NCBI GenBank assembly: GCA_949300425.1
Contig: CASGED010000066.1
Span: 1 to 64,000, forward strand
Direction of reading: 5' to 3'
Origin: an uncultured Bacteroides sp.
Lineage (GTDB): Bacteria > Bacteroidota > Bacteroidia > Bacteroidales > Bacteroidaceae
Length of the DNA stretch: 64,000 nt
Positions 17,490-26,595 of the stretch are shown one piece after another. The notes beneath the pieces are model-generated. The model saw only the letters and a list, made by a program, of their open reading frames with translations, did no database searches and had not been told where the DNA came from. A program made the translations under genes and the position numbers. Positions within the stretch are counted from its first letter, which is position 1, and every line of letters begins with the position of its first letter.

Positions 17490-19139
17490 TTACCTTACCT
17501 TGAAAACCGGAGCGATTTTATTCAGTTGTTTACCGGGAAGCTCTATCGTGAGTCCATCAGCCGTACGATTGAAGTTTACCTTTCCATAGCCTAACAACTC
17601 CACTTCCTTTATTTCTCCGGGATAGAGTTCATTGCCTTGCGCAAGCGATTTTACAACCACTTTCTTATCCTCCGGCCACGCCAAAGCCGTCACGTACAAA
17701 TCTTCGCCTTTCTGCGTGAAGCGGATTTCCTCGGCAGTAGCGTTTGTATAGGAGCCTTCGTTGAAGCCTTGCGCGTTGATTTCAATGTCCGCATTGGCAA
17801 TTGGGCCTTCACCGAACACCTTCCAAGGCGTTGTGTCATAGATGGCTTCCTTGTTGATGTTCATCCAGTCACCGAACTCGTGAAGTATAGCCGCTTCCTT
17901 TTCGTCGAACGTACCGTCGGCACGCAAAGGCACGCTCAGCAACAGATTACCGTTCTTGCTTACTACGTCTATCAGCAATTTCACTACATCAGCCGCTGAT
18001 TTGTAACGGTTGTGTTCATAAAGTGACTGGTCGTAGTGCCATCCGCCTAAGCAGGTGCAAGTCTGCCACTTATCAGGAATTATCTCATTGGGCGCGCCAC
18101 GCTCTACGTCCCATACAAGGGCCTTGCGCTGCTCTTCGTCCAAAATTTTACCCGTAAGCACCGCTTCCAGCTTGCCATCGTGCGTAGCCATGCTGTGATT
18201 ATAGAGGTGAGCGGCAATCTTCAGTCCGGCGTCACTGATGGGATAGAACGGAAGCACCGTCACGTCAAAATACAGGATGTCGGGATTATACCGGTTGATA
18301 ACGTCCAACGTACGGTTGTAGAAATTGGTCACAAACTCCTGCGAGGGAGGACAAACGCCGTTACCCCAAGCCCATTGGCGGTGTATCATACCGTCGTCCC
18401 AACTGTTCTCGCTCATGGGGTGGTTCTGCGCGTAAAGGTCTTGCGGGTCGTAGCCTTCCCACCATTTGCCCTTACCGTCAGCTTTGGTCAGCTTGCCGTC
18501 GTAGGGAATGCCTTTCTTCGGACCGATGGTGTCGTGGCGTTGTGCCGTTTCGTACCAGGACCAAGCATGGTCAGCGTGCAGACTGACACCGAACGGAAGG
18601 CCGTACTTGCGTGCCGCCTTCTCCCACTCGGCCAGCACATCGCGCTTCGGTCCCATGTTCACGGAGTTCCACGGTTGGTACTTGCTGTCCCAAAGGTCGA
18701 AATTGTCATGATGATTGCCCAAGGCGAAGAAATATTGCGCGCCAATCTGTTTGTAGAAAGCCACGAGTGAATCGGGGTTCCAACGTTCAGCTTTAAATAA
18801 AGGGATAATATCCTTGAAACCTACTTCTGAAGGGTGCCCGTAGTGCTCTACGTGATGCTTGTACACGTGCGAGCCTTCCATATATAAGAATCTGGCCATC
18901 CAGTCGCCTGTGCCCTCCACACATTGCGGACCCCAATGCGCCCAGATACCGAACTTCGCGTTTTTATACCACTCGGGCACTTCATAATTCTTCAAGGACT
19001 CCCAAGTGGGTTCGAACTTGCCCGTCATCATCGGCTCATCGGCCTCGGAAACCGGAACTTCATAAGCAGACTTCGGGGATTGACCGCACGACACGAACGC
19101 CGCGCATACCAAAGAAAAGAGTAAAGTCTTGTTTTTCAT
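17490..19139 (-). CDS. GH29 alpha-L-fucosidase (lipoprotein)
   Basis: 549 residues. The lipobox AAFVSCGQ anchors it to a membrane, probably facing the surface or periplasm. The GH29 catalytic barrel shows WYKNAKFGIWAHWGPQ near the start, the LGNHHDNFDLWDS segment, and NPDILYFDVTVLPF, whose aspartate (about residue 293) is at the nucleophile position. A C-terminal beta-sandwich (AWPEDKKVVVKSL) completes the fold. It hydrolyses alpha-L-fucosyl linkages. As the first gene of the leftward PUL it lies just upstream of susC. A -7 box (TACTTTTG) lies 46 bp upstream of the start. Confidence 0.9.
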   Translation of the reverse strand: MKNKTLLFSLVCAAFVSCGQSPKSAYEVPVSEADEPMMTGKFEPTWESLKNYEVPEWYKNAKFGIWAHWGPQCVEGTGDWMARFLYMEGSHVYKHHVEHYGHPSEVGFKDIIPLFKAERWNPDSLVAFYKQIGAQYFFALGNHHDNFDLWDSKYQPWNSVNMGPKRDVLAEWEKAARKYGLPFGVSLHADHAWSWYETAQRHDTIGPKKGIPYDGKLTKADGKGKWWEGYDPQDLYAQNHPMSENSWDDGMIHRQWAWGNGVCPPSQEFVTNFYNRTLDVINRYNPDILYFDVTVLPFYPISDAGLKIAAHLYNHSMATHDGKLEAVLTGKILDEEQRKALVWDVERGAPNEIIPDKWQTCTCLGGWHYDQSLYEHNRYKSAADVVKLLIDVVSKNGNLLLSVPLRADGTFDEKEAAILHEFGDWMNINKEAIYDTTPWKVFGEGPIANADIEINAQGFNEGSYTNATAEEIRFTQKGEDLYVTALAWPEDKKVVVKSLAQGNELYPGEIKEVELLGYGKVNFNRTADGLTIELPGKQLNKIAPVFKVR

Positions 19140-19184
19140 AAAATGGTATTATTAGTTAATGACTATGGTTAATTAATTACATTA

Positions 19185-19192
19185 CAAAAGTA
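19185..19192 (-). promoter_or_regulatory. -7 promoter box for the leftward PUL
   Basis: On the minus strand the sequence is TACTTTTG, a perfect TAnnTTTG box 46 bp before the GH29 start. A TTTGC 15 bp further upstream (plus CAAA at 19208) is the nearest -33 candidate, a little too close. Confidence 0.5.
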
Positions 19193-19338
19193 GGGAAAGT
19201 ATGAAAGCAAAGGTAGGACAAAAGAAGTTTTATATAGGACAAAATCAGCATATTTGCAAAATCCCGCAAAGAACATGGCACATTATCGGCATCTCAGATT
19301 AGACTATATCGACGAAGGAGGAAATTTTCCCCCGTGCA

Positions 19339-19369
19339 TTTGTTTTTTGGTGGATGTTTCCTAACTTTG
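19339..19369 (+). promoter_or_regulatory. promoter of the restriction-modification operon
   Basis: TTTG (19339-19342), a 19-bp spacer, then TAACTTTG (19362-19369) exactly fit the Bacteroidetes sigma-ABfr consensus. The restriction gene starts 19 bp after the -7 box. Confidence 0.8.
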
Positions 19370-19388
19370 CGCCAAAACAAGAAAGAGA

Positions 19389-20126
19389 ATGAAAGATTAC
19401 CAGCTAGGATTTATTCCCAATGAAACGATATTCAACCATGTCAAACAGACGGTTGAATTGTATCGCGCGCATATAAACCTGAAGGAGTTCAACAAAAACA
19501 TCATAGACCCCATCAAGCTGACATTTGACTCCAAAGTGTATGGCAAGACTTTCGAGGAAATCATCGAAGCGGAATGCATCCGCCAAATAGACAAGACCAA
19601 TTCCAACCGCATCGGTTATTTCCACCAAAACTTGTTCCGCCATGCCGGGAACGGTTGGGAGGTACCAGAAACGGGGTTTGATGTCATCAACGAAAGGCAG
19701 CATATTTATGCCGAACTTAAAAACAAACACAACACGATGAACTCGGCATCCTCCCAAAAGACATACATGAAGATGCAAGGCCAGTTGCTGCAAGACGACC
19801 AGGCCGTCTGCATGTTGGTGGAAGTGATTGCCAAGAAATCGCAAAATGCCAAATGGACGGCGACCGTGGACGGGAAGGTATTCTCGCACGACCGCATACG
19901 CCGGGTGTCGATAGACAAATTTTATGGCATCGTATTCGACGACGGGGAAGCGTTTTTCAAATTATGCCGCGCATTGCCCGACATTTTGGACGATGTAATC
20001 ACCGAACTGCGCCAAGGCTCCATCCAGAACAGTGTCTATGACGAACTCCACGACCTGTCGCCCGACACTTTCAAGAGCCTTTACCTGCTCGCTTTCAAAA
20101 CTTACGATGGTTTCCAGAACTTTTAA
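19389..20126 (+). CDS. type II restriction endonuclease, Eco47II family
   Basis: 245 residues matching the Eco47II restriction endonuclease family (recognition GGNCC in Eco47II and Sau96I). A characteristic block is ETGFDVINE..HIYAELKNKHNTMNSASSQKTY: the D...ExK spacing (D in GFDV, E and K in AELK) is the PD-(D/E)XK metal site. The C-terminus (DELHDLSPDTFKSLYLLAFKTYDGF) also fits. A perfect promoter lies just upstream and the methyltransferase follows 12 bp after the stop. Cutting specificity in this strain is inferred from the family. Confidence 0.85.
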   Translation: MKDYQLGFIPNETIFNHVKQTVELYRAHINLKEFNKNIIDPIKLTFDSKVYGKTFEEIIEAECIRQIDKTNSNRIGYFHQNLFRHAGNGWEVPETGFDVINERQHIYAELKNKHNTMNSASSQKTYMKMQGQLLQDDQAVCMLVEVIAKKSQNAKWTATVDGKVFSHDRIRRVSIDKFYGIVFDDGEAFFKLCRALPDILDDVITELRQGSIQNSVYDELHDLSPDTFKSLYLLAFKTYDGFQNF

Positions 20127-20138
20127 TTGCAGGACAAT

Positions 20139-21368
20139 ATGCAGCAGACCATATCAGCCAGCAATTTCGCCGACATCATGGGCGTGTCGAAAGCGACTCT
20201 CCTGAAATGGGAGAGCAACGGCACGTTTGTCCCTTCCATAGACAAGGCAGGCAACAAGTTTTTCTTCATCGACAAGTTGCTCAATGTTCCGGAAATCAGC
20301 AACATGGTGCATTCCGCATGGGAGGAAGAGATGCAGACGCAGCCTTTGCGCCCGTACACGTCCATCGAACTGTTCGCCGGAGCAGGCGGACTTGCTTTGG
20401 GTATGGAAAAAGCCGGTTTCTCACATGTCTTGTTGAATGAAATAGATCATGACGCTTGCGTTACATTGCAGTACAACCGCCCAAAGTGGAGGGTTGTAGA
20501 ACAAGATGTACGCACCATTTCTTTCAAACAATTCAACGGGAAGGTGGACTTCCTTTCCGGCGGGTTCCCTTGCCAAGCCTTCTCATACGCAGGCAAACAA
20601 GGGGGATTCAACGACACGAGAGGTACTTTGTTCTTCGAGTTGGCGCGTGCCGTAAAGGAAATACAGCCCAAAGTGTTCATGGGCGAGAACGTGAAAGGAC
20701 TTTCCGCACATGACGGAGGCAGGACGTTAGAAACAATCAAGAACACCATCCGTGAATTGGGTTATACCTTGGTAGAACCGCGTGTGCTGAAAGCCATTCT
20801 CTACCAAGTGCCACAAAAGCGGGAACGCCTCATACTGGTTGCCATACGGAACGATTTGGCCGATAAAGTCCAGTTCAAATGGCCGGCTCCGTATCATCGT
20901 ATCATGACTTTGCGCGATGCTTTTTTCAAAGGCGAGTTGTATGATACGGACGTACCCCCGTCCGAGGGGCAGAAGTACCCGCCCAAGAAGCAGAAAGTCA
21001 TGGAACTTGTCCCGATGGGGGGATATTGGCGTGACTTACCCTTGGAAGTCCAAAAGGAATACATGGGCGGCAGTTTCGAGTTGGAAGGAGGGAAAACAGG
21101 CATGGCACGCCGCCTTTCTCTTGACGAACCGAGCTTGACACTGACTTGCGCACCCGCCCAAAAACAAACGGAGCGTTGCCATCCGACAGAAACCCGTCCA
21201 TTGACCGTGCGTGAATACGCCCGCATACAGACGTTCCCCGATGAGTGGAAATTCGCGGGTACGCTCAGTTCCCAATACAAGCAAATCGGGAATGCCGTGC
21301 CTGTTAATTTGGCATATGCTATAGGCCGCTCACTCATCCGTTTGTTCAACGATATTGAGAGGCTTTGA
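20139..21368 (+). CDS. DNA (cytosine-5)-methyltransferase with N-terminal HTH
   Basis: 409 residues. Residues ~8-55 form a MerR/HTH-like domain (ASNFADIMGVSKATLLKWES). C5-methyltransferase motifs follow in order: I FAGAGGLALGMEKAGF, IV GGFPCQAFSYAGKQGG (PC catalytic loop), VI GENVKGL, VIII QKRERLILVA, then IX/X at QTFPDEWKF and QYKQIGNAVPVNLA. It should protect the sites cut by the upstream enzyme. The ATG at 20139 has GCAGGA upstream; an in-frame TTG at 20127 would add four residues. The HTH could repress the R-M promoter, as in other HTH-bearing methyltransferases such as M.EcoRII. Its last 39 bp overlap the convergent vsr gene. Confidence 0.92.
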   Translation: MQQTISASNFADIMGVSKATLLKWESNGTFVPSIDKAGNKFFFIDKLLNVPEISNMVHSAWEEEMQTQPLRPYTSIELFAGAGGLALGMEKAGFSHVLLNEIDHDACVTLQYNRPKWRVVEQDVRTISFKQFNGKVDFLSGGFPCQAFSYAGKQGGFNDTRGTLFFELARAVKEIQPKVFMGENVKGLSAHDGGRTLETIKNTIRELGYTLVEPRVLKAILYQVPQKRERLILVAIRNDLADKVQFKWPAPYHRIMTLRDAFFKGELYDTDVPPSEGQKYPPKKQKVMELVPMGGYWRDLPLEVQKEYMGGSFELEGGKTGMARRLSLDEPSLTLTCAPAQKQTERCHPTETRPLTVREYARIQTFPDEWKFAGTLSSQYKQIGNAVPVNLAYAIGRSLIRLFNDIERL

Positions 21369-21872
21369 TTTCCCATACTCCACTAGTCCCTCAGCCGCCA
21401 CGCTGGGGGAACTTTCTACTATTTCATAAGCTTTCGTAGGTTTCAGCTTCAGCCGTTCCAAATAAGCATGGTTTATCCAATACTCCACCTCCAGCAGAGT
21501 CTGTTCACGCACGGCGGGCTTCAACTGGCACTCCCATATTGTCATCACGCTCCAGCCCATCTGCTTCAATTCCTCTTTGTTACGTTCATCACGAGCCTTG
21601 TTACGCTCAATTTTCTTCTTCCAAAATGTGCTGTTGGAGTGTGGGATATGCCCGTCCACCTCATGCCCGTGCCAAAAGCATCCGTGCACGAATATCGCCA
21701 CACCGTATTTCCTGAGCACAATGTCCGGCGTGCCCGGCAGCCCACGCATGTTCTTCCGGTAGCGGTAGCCCCGGCTCCAGAGATAGCGGCGCACGATAAG
21801 TTCCGGCTTCGTGTCCTTGCTTCGGATTTTCGCCATGACGGCGGAGCGTTTCTTTTTGTCCCAGATATCCAT
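21330..21872 (-). CDS. vsr: very short patch repair endonuclease (Vsr)
   Basis: 180 residues. Family signatures are RSAVMAKIRSKDTKPELIVRR, YRKNMRGLPGTPDIVL (catalytic aspartate), VAIFVHGCFWHGH (zinc/active-site Cys and His) and WECQLK. Vsr nicks at T:G mismatches formed by deamination of 5-methylcytosine, so it suits a C5-methyltransferase partner. The start at MDIWDKKKRS (21872) fits the family; the frame runs ten codons further. The last ~40 residues (after AYLERLKLK) exceed the usual length and are partly encoded by the region antisense to the end of the methyltransferase gene. Confidence 0.92.
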   Translation of the reverse strand: MDIWDKKKRSAVMAKIRSKDTKPELIVRRYLWSRGYRYRKNMRGLPGTPDIVLRKYGVAIFVHGCFWHGHEVDGHIPHSNSTFWKKKIERNKARDERNKEELKQMGWSVMTIWECQLKPAVREQTLLEVEYWINHAYLERLKLKPTKAYEIVESSPSVAAEGLVEYGKSKPLNIVEQTDE

Positions 21873-22133
21873 GATTGTTTTCTTGTAAGAACCACCCGGC
21901 AAATGTAGCCATTTGGCGGAATTAATCCTATTTTCTCCTTATAATTTCCCCATTTCCCCGCCTTTTCTAACTCCCCATCGCGCGCCAGCCCTACCTTCGC
22001 CCCATCTTTCAAGGCGGAAAGTGAGGGGGCTCGACACCCCTCTATCGTATAACTTTAAAGAACAGAAAGGAGGTAACAGAGTATGACAACAAAATTATCC
22101 CGCACAAAGCATGGAAGGTTCGCACACATTGCT

Positions 22134-22141
22134 TAAATTTG
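22134..22141 (+). promoter_or_regulatory. -7 promoter box of the AraC regulator
   Basis: TAAATTTG, a perfect TAnnTTTG match, 40 bp before the ATG. No clear TTTG lies 19-21 bp upstream. Confidence 0.45.
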
Positions 22142-22181
22142 CACCAGCCTAATCAATAAAAGTACATTATATTTATATGCC

Positions 22182-23039
22182 ATGAACCTGTCATTAGACC
22201 AACTGCACCCGTTAGTGCTGAACGCCGGACTGGCCATCCACAACGCCGACTGGAACTGGCGGGACGTCATCAGTCCCTTTTTCCGCCTGTATTTCGTCAC
22301 GGAAGGAACCGCGCAAATCGAGCTGCCTACGGGACTCTACCAACTGAAGCCCAAGCACATGTACCTCATCCCCGCCTTCACCAAACACAACAACATCTGC
22401 GACTCCCACTTCTGCCATTACTATATGCACATCTATGAGGAAAACCAAGACGGGAACAGTCTGTTGGACCAATATGACTTCCCGGTAGAAATACCGGGAA
22501 GCGAACTGGACCTGGCACTGATAAAGCGCTTCTGCGACATCAACCCGCACATGCACTTGCCAAGTTCTAACCCGACAACCTACAACAACAACGCGACACT
22601 GAAACAAAACGTACTGAAAAACAAACAACGGGCCTTCTATGACAAAGTAGAATCGAGAGGCATCGTGTACCAACTGCTCGCCCACTTCATCAAACGGGCG
22701 CAAGAGAAATCGAAGAACGGGGACGGACGCCTGGAAAAGGCACTGGCGTACATCCACAACCACATCAACGAAAATCTGAACATTAATGAATTAGCGGAAC
22801 TGACGTGCTTGTCCAAAGCTCACTTTATACGCCTGTTCAAGCAGGAAGTGAAAACCACCCCGCTGCAATACATCAACCGACGAAAGATGGAAATGGCCCA
22901 ACTGACATTAGTGACAAGCAACACGCCGGTGAAAGACGTCGCTTTCGCTTTAGGTTTCGAGGATTACTCCTACTTCAACCGCCTGTTCAAGAAGATGGTG
23001 GGCACCACACCGCAAGAGTACCGTGACTCGTACCATTAA
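22182..23039 (+). CDS. AraC-family transcriptional regulator
   Basis: 285 residues. The N-terminal ~140 residues form a cupin-like effector domain (FFRLYFVTEGTAQIELPTG, YLIPAFTKHNN). The C-terminal ~100 residues carry two helix-turn-helix motifs (LNINELAELTCLSKAHFIRLF, in parts, and PVKDVAFALGFEDYSYFNRLFKK) ending TTPQEYR. It is a one-component sugar-responsive regulator by family. It lies between the R-M cassette and the first lyase gene, with the leftward PUL only 3 kb away; that PUL has no regulator of its own, so this protein could control either locus. Confidence 0.9.
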   Translation: MNLSLDQLHPLVLNAGLAIHNADWNWRDVISPFFRLYFVTEGTAQIELPTGLYQLKPKHMYLIPAFTKHNNICDSHFCHYYMHIYEENQDGNSLLDQYDFPVEIPGSELDLALIKRFCDINPHMHLPSSNPTTYNNNATLKQNVLKNKQRAFYDKVESRGIVYQLLAHFIKRAQEKSKNGDGRLEKALAYIHNHINENLNINELAELTCLSKAHFIRLFKQEVKTTPLQYINRRKMEMAQLTLVTSNTPVKDVAFALGFEDYSYFNRLFKKMVGTTPQEYRDSYH

Positions 23040-23780
23040 CGTCCCGTCCCTTATCATTTAATCTCCCGTTCCTTATCATTTAATCTCCCGCCCCGTCCCT
23101 TTAAATGGGAACGGCCTTCTGATTAAATGTAATTTGAGTGTTTAAAAACAGGCCGTGTCTGTACCGGTAAGACCACATGTTTCACCCTCTACACAAATCT
23201 TCCCGTTGTAAGTTTCACGCCTTCACGGCAGCATAATCGATTGAGTTTGAGACAAATGCTGTGAAAGATACATCCTTCACGGATGTTTCACATCTCCGTT
23301 TTGTGAAGGATGCGGAATGTTTCCTTAGAAACCGGTTCTGTACGATTTGTGCATATAGATGTACGATTTTGCCATATCGATGAAACATAGCACAAAGCGT
23401 GAAAGGAACGGATGTTTCACAGCATATACTTATAAATCAGAAGAATACAGGACGGTGAAAGCGTGAAACTTTCAATAGAAGAAAAGTCTATTTCTGTCAG
23501 TATAAGACATTTCATTTGCCAACGCTTTTCGGGAGAGAGACAATTTCATTATTCAGCTTATAATCAATACTATACAGTTTAGTATTAAACAAAATCAAAA
23601 GCCGAAAATACAAAAATGAAAGTGAATTCAACGCCCACGAAAGACAAAAATACAAGGAAAAAATCTCCTTTGGGAACAAATGCTGAAATTTGCCACGTAA
23701 AGCAAAGGAACGGTGTGAAGGTCTGCTTCCGTCCGAATTTGCTTCTATACCTTATTAGTATATTATAAAAATTAGATATC
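23040..23780. other. 741-bp intergenic region with repeats before the first lyase gene
   Basis: No gene is supported. It opens with a 22-bp-period array (23046-23089). From ~23245 to 23480 it is rich in words such as GTGAAA, TTTCAC and CACGGATG in both orientations. Two 21-bp near-copies beginning TGTACGATTT lie at 23339 and 23360. A degenerate continuation of the repeat array is possible. No clear TTTG/TAnnTTTG promoter was found before the lyase. Confidence 0.5.
23046..23089. repeat. 22-bp-period tandem array, 2 clear units
   Basis: Two contiguous 22-bp units (23046-23067, 23068-23089) differ at one position and share CCTTATCATTTAATCTCCC. A partial third unit follows. The array starts 6 bp after the AraC stop codon. 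Confidence 0.7.
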
Positions 23781-26387
23781 ATGGAAAAAGTAGTACTTCT
23801 CACGTTGGCACTGACTGCCTGTATCACCGGCTTCGCCCAAAAGAAGCAGGCGAACATCAAGTTGCACGAAACGACTTTGATGCACGAAAGCCGCGCCACG
23901 CCCTCCCCTTTGGACAAGGCCACGGTGAACGACCGTTTCGTTTCTTTCCAATGGCCGTTGCCTACGGAAGCCGTGTCGGACGGTGCGCCCATGGACGGTT
24001 TCGAACATCTCGCCAAGAAAGTAGACAAAAGCAAACTGGCATACAAGATACGCTACGCGCAAGACCCCGAACTGAAAAAAGGATTGGTGGAAGCCGACAT
24101 CCGTTGGCCTTTCTTCAATCCCGATAAGCCGCTCGAAGCGGGTGACTGGTATTGGCAATACGGCTATGTAGGCACGGACGGACAGGTAACGTGGAGCAAG
24201 GTGCTGCAACTCACCGTGGGCGACAATAAAGAGAAATTCTGTCCTCCTTCCTATAAAGAACTGATAGCGAAAGTTCCCGCCTCGCATCCCCGTGTATGGG
24301 TAGAGAAGAGTAACTGGGACAAGTTCATTGCCGGAACCCAGCAGAAGGTGGAACGCCAATGGTACCTTGACGCCGCCGCAAAGGTGCTCCAGACTCCCAT
24401 GAAGACGGTGGACGACATCAACACTGACCAGCTCAAGAACCTGACGAACGACATGCAGCGGAATTCCTACCTCACCCGCGAAAGCCGCCGCATCATCGAC
24501 GCCGAGGAAAGCAACACCGAAGCCCTGATACGCTCGTACCTGCTGACCAAAGACCGTAAATACGCCGACGAGGCAATCAAGCGGGTATTCATCATGATGG
24601 ACTGGGACAAAAACGCCAACGTGAAAGGCGACTTCAACGCTTCCGCCCTACTCTCCCTCTGCTCCATGGCATACGATTCATTCTATGATTTATTGAGTGA
24701 CGCGCAGAAGAAAACCCTGCTGGAGGCAATCAAGGACAAAGGCACCGCCATGTACGACCACTTCAACAACTACTTGGAGAACCACATCGCCGAGAACCAC
24801 ATCTGGCAGATGACCCTGCGCATCCTCACCATGGCAGCGTTCAGCACGTACGGCGAACTGCCCGAAGCCAAGTTGTGGACGGAGTATTGCTACAACGTGT
24901 GGTTGGCGCGCTTCCCCGGACTGAACAAGGACGGCGGCTGGCACAACGGCGACTCTTACTTCACCGTCAACACCCGCACGCTGATAGAAGTACCTTACTA
25001 CTACACGCGACTCACCGGATTTGACTTCTTCTCCGACCCTTGGTATGAGAACAACGTGATGTACACCATCTTCCAGCAGCCGCCTTTCTCCAAGTCGGGA
25101 GGTAACGGCAGCTCGCACCAGAACGTGGCTCGCCCCAACAGCATCCGCATCGGTTACTTGGACGCGCTTGCCAAGATATTGGGCAACACCTACGCCGCCG
25201 ACTTCGTGCGCCGCACGCTGAAGGTGGAGCCGGAATATATGAAGAAAGCCTTGCTGAACAAACCGGGCGACTTGGCCTGGTTCCGTCTGCAATGCGACAA
25301 ACCCCTGCCCGAAGGCCCGGGACTAACCGCGCTGCCTGCCGGATGGGTGTTCCCCGAAACCGGACTTGCCTCGTTCCAGACCAACTGGGACCGTGTGGGC
25401 GGCAACGCCATGTGGAGTTTCCGCAGCAGTCCTTACGGCTCTACGTCACACGCCCTTGCCAACCAGAACGCCTTCAACACGTTCTTCGGCGGCAAGCCCA
25501 TCTTCTACAGCAGCGGCCACCACATCGAGTTTACCGACGTACACAGCATGCTTTGCCACCGTGCCACCCGCGGGCACAACACTATCTTGGTGAACGGCAT
25601 GGGCCAGCGCATCGGCACCGAAGGCTACGGCTGGATTCCCCGCTACTATGTCAGCGAAAAAATAGGCTACGTTTTGGGCGATGCTTCCAACGCTTACGGC
25701 AAGGTCATCTCCCCCTTGTGGTTGAAGCGTGGGGAGCAGTCCGAAGTAGCCTACACCCCGGAAAACGGTTGGGACGACGTGCCCCTCACCAAGTTCCGCC
25801 GCCACATCGTGAACCTCGGCAAGACGGGATTCATCTTTATCTACGATGAGTTGGAGGCTTCCGAACCCGCCGACTTCACCTTCATGCTTCACACCACTGC
25901 ACAGCCCATGACGGTGGACACCAAGAACAGCCGCTTTGTCCACGTGCAAGGCTTGTCGGGACGCGGAGGAGCCTCGGACGCTTACATCTTCAGCACCGGT
26001 GCGTTGCAGTGCGACACCACGAGCCAATTCTTCACGCCGCCCGTCAACTGGTTGCGCGCCGATGACAAAGGCAACTTCAAGAAGTACCCCAACCACTACC
26101 ACTTCACCGCCAAGTCGGAGAAAGCCACGGTGTACCGCTTTGCCACTATCATTAATACCCATGCCCTGAAGTATCCTTCCAAAGACCCCGAAATCCTTTC
26201 GGACGGACGCATCAAGGCGGGCGGATGGCTCATCAGCGTCAATGTCTCGGCCGAAGGAGGACCTTCCTTCTTCATCCGCAGCACCAAGGAAGACGTGAAC
26301 ATCACCTACAAGGGACAGGAGACCATCATCAGCGAGAATGGCTACGTCACCACCATGCGCGACGAGTTACCGGAATTGGAGATATAA
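23781..26387 (+). CDS. DUF4962 / heparinase II/III-family polysaccharide lyase, copy 1
   Basis: 868 residues, signal peptide cut near TGFAQ. Residues ~40-155 are the DUF4962 beta-sandwich (FVSFQWPLP, GDWYWQYGYVG), ~170-480 an (alpha/alpha) toroid, and ~500-868 antiparallel beta-sheets, the layout of heparinase II-type lyases. Likely catalytic surroundings are ENHIAENHIWQM (His), GGWHNGDSYFTVNT (Tyr), SHALANQNAFNTFFGG and HRATRGHNTILVNGMGQ. Such enzymes cut uronic-acid polysaccharides (heparan, chondroitin/hyaluronan, alginate or gellan types) by beta-elimination. Nothing in the sequence decides the substrate. It is the first gene of the rightward PUL. Confidence 0.85.
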   Translation: MEKVVLLTLALTACITGFAQKKQANIKLHETTLMHESRATPSPLDKATVNDRFVSFQWPLPTEAVSDGAPMDGFEHLAKKVDKSKLAYKIRYAQDPELKKGLVEADIRWPFFNPDKPLEAGDWYWQYGYVGTDGQVTWSKVLQLTVGDNKEKFCPPSYKELIAKVPASHPRVWVEKSNWDKFIAGTQQKVERQWYLDAAAKVLQTPMKTVDDINTDQLKNLTNDMQRNSYLTRESRRIIDAEESNTEALIRSYLLTKDRKYADEAIKRVFIMMDWDKNANVKGDFNASALLSLCSMAYDSFYDLLSDAQKKTLLEAIKDKGTAMYDHFNNYLENHIAENHIWQMTLRILTMAAFSTYGELPEAKLWTEYCYNVWLARFPGLNKDGGWHNGDSYFTVNTRTLIEVPYYYTRLTGFDFFSDPWYENNVMYTIFQQPPFSKSGGNGSSHQNVARPNSIRIGYLDALAKILGNTYAADFVRRTLKVEPEYMKKALLNKPGDLAWFRLQCDKPLPEGPGLTALPAGWVFPETGLASFQTNWDRVGGNAMWSFRSSPYGSTSHALANQNAFNTFFGGKPIFYSSGHHIEFTDVHSMLCHRATRGHNTILVNGMGQRIGTEGYGWIPRYYVSEKIGYVLGDASNAYGKVISPLWLKRGEQSEVAYTPENGWDDVPLTKFRRHIVNLGKTGFIFIYDELEASEPADFTFMLHTTAQPMTVDTKNSRFVHVQGLSGRGGASDAYIFSTGALQCDTTSQFFTPPVNWLRADDKGNFKKYPNHYHFTAKSEKATVYRFATIINTHALKYPSKDPEILSDGRIKAGGWLISVNVSAEGGPSFFIRSTKEDVNITYKGQETIISENGYVTTMRDELPELEI

Positions 26388-26420
26388 AAGAGTTAATGGG
26401 AATTTAGCGCACTGAATTAG

Positions 26421-26536
26421 GATGACGCAGACTACGCAGACGAGCGCAGAGGATCGCAGAAAATAAGGAACCTCGCCTGTCTGTGCTGAAAAAATAAAAA
26501 TAAAAGTCTGCGTTCATCTGCGTATTCTGCGTCATC
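26421..26536. repeat. CGCAGA inverted repeat (REP-like)
   Basis: The left arm (26421-26450) and right arm (26507-26536) are inverted copies, 27 of 30 bases complementary, made of CGCAGA/TCTGCG every 9-10 bp. The right arm and its flank recur at 141-198. It fills the 208-bp gap between lyase 1 and the DUF3575 gene. Confidence 0.7.
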
Positions 26537-26595
26537 TGCGTTCCCTGTGACAACTAAATTATCATCTTAAGTATACATTGCAGAAACTAACTGAT

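Noticed and set aside
19185..22182. R-M cassette as part of a mobile element with integrase or transposase
   Set aside because: No integrase, transposase or obvious flanking direct repeats could be found.
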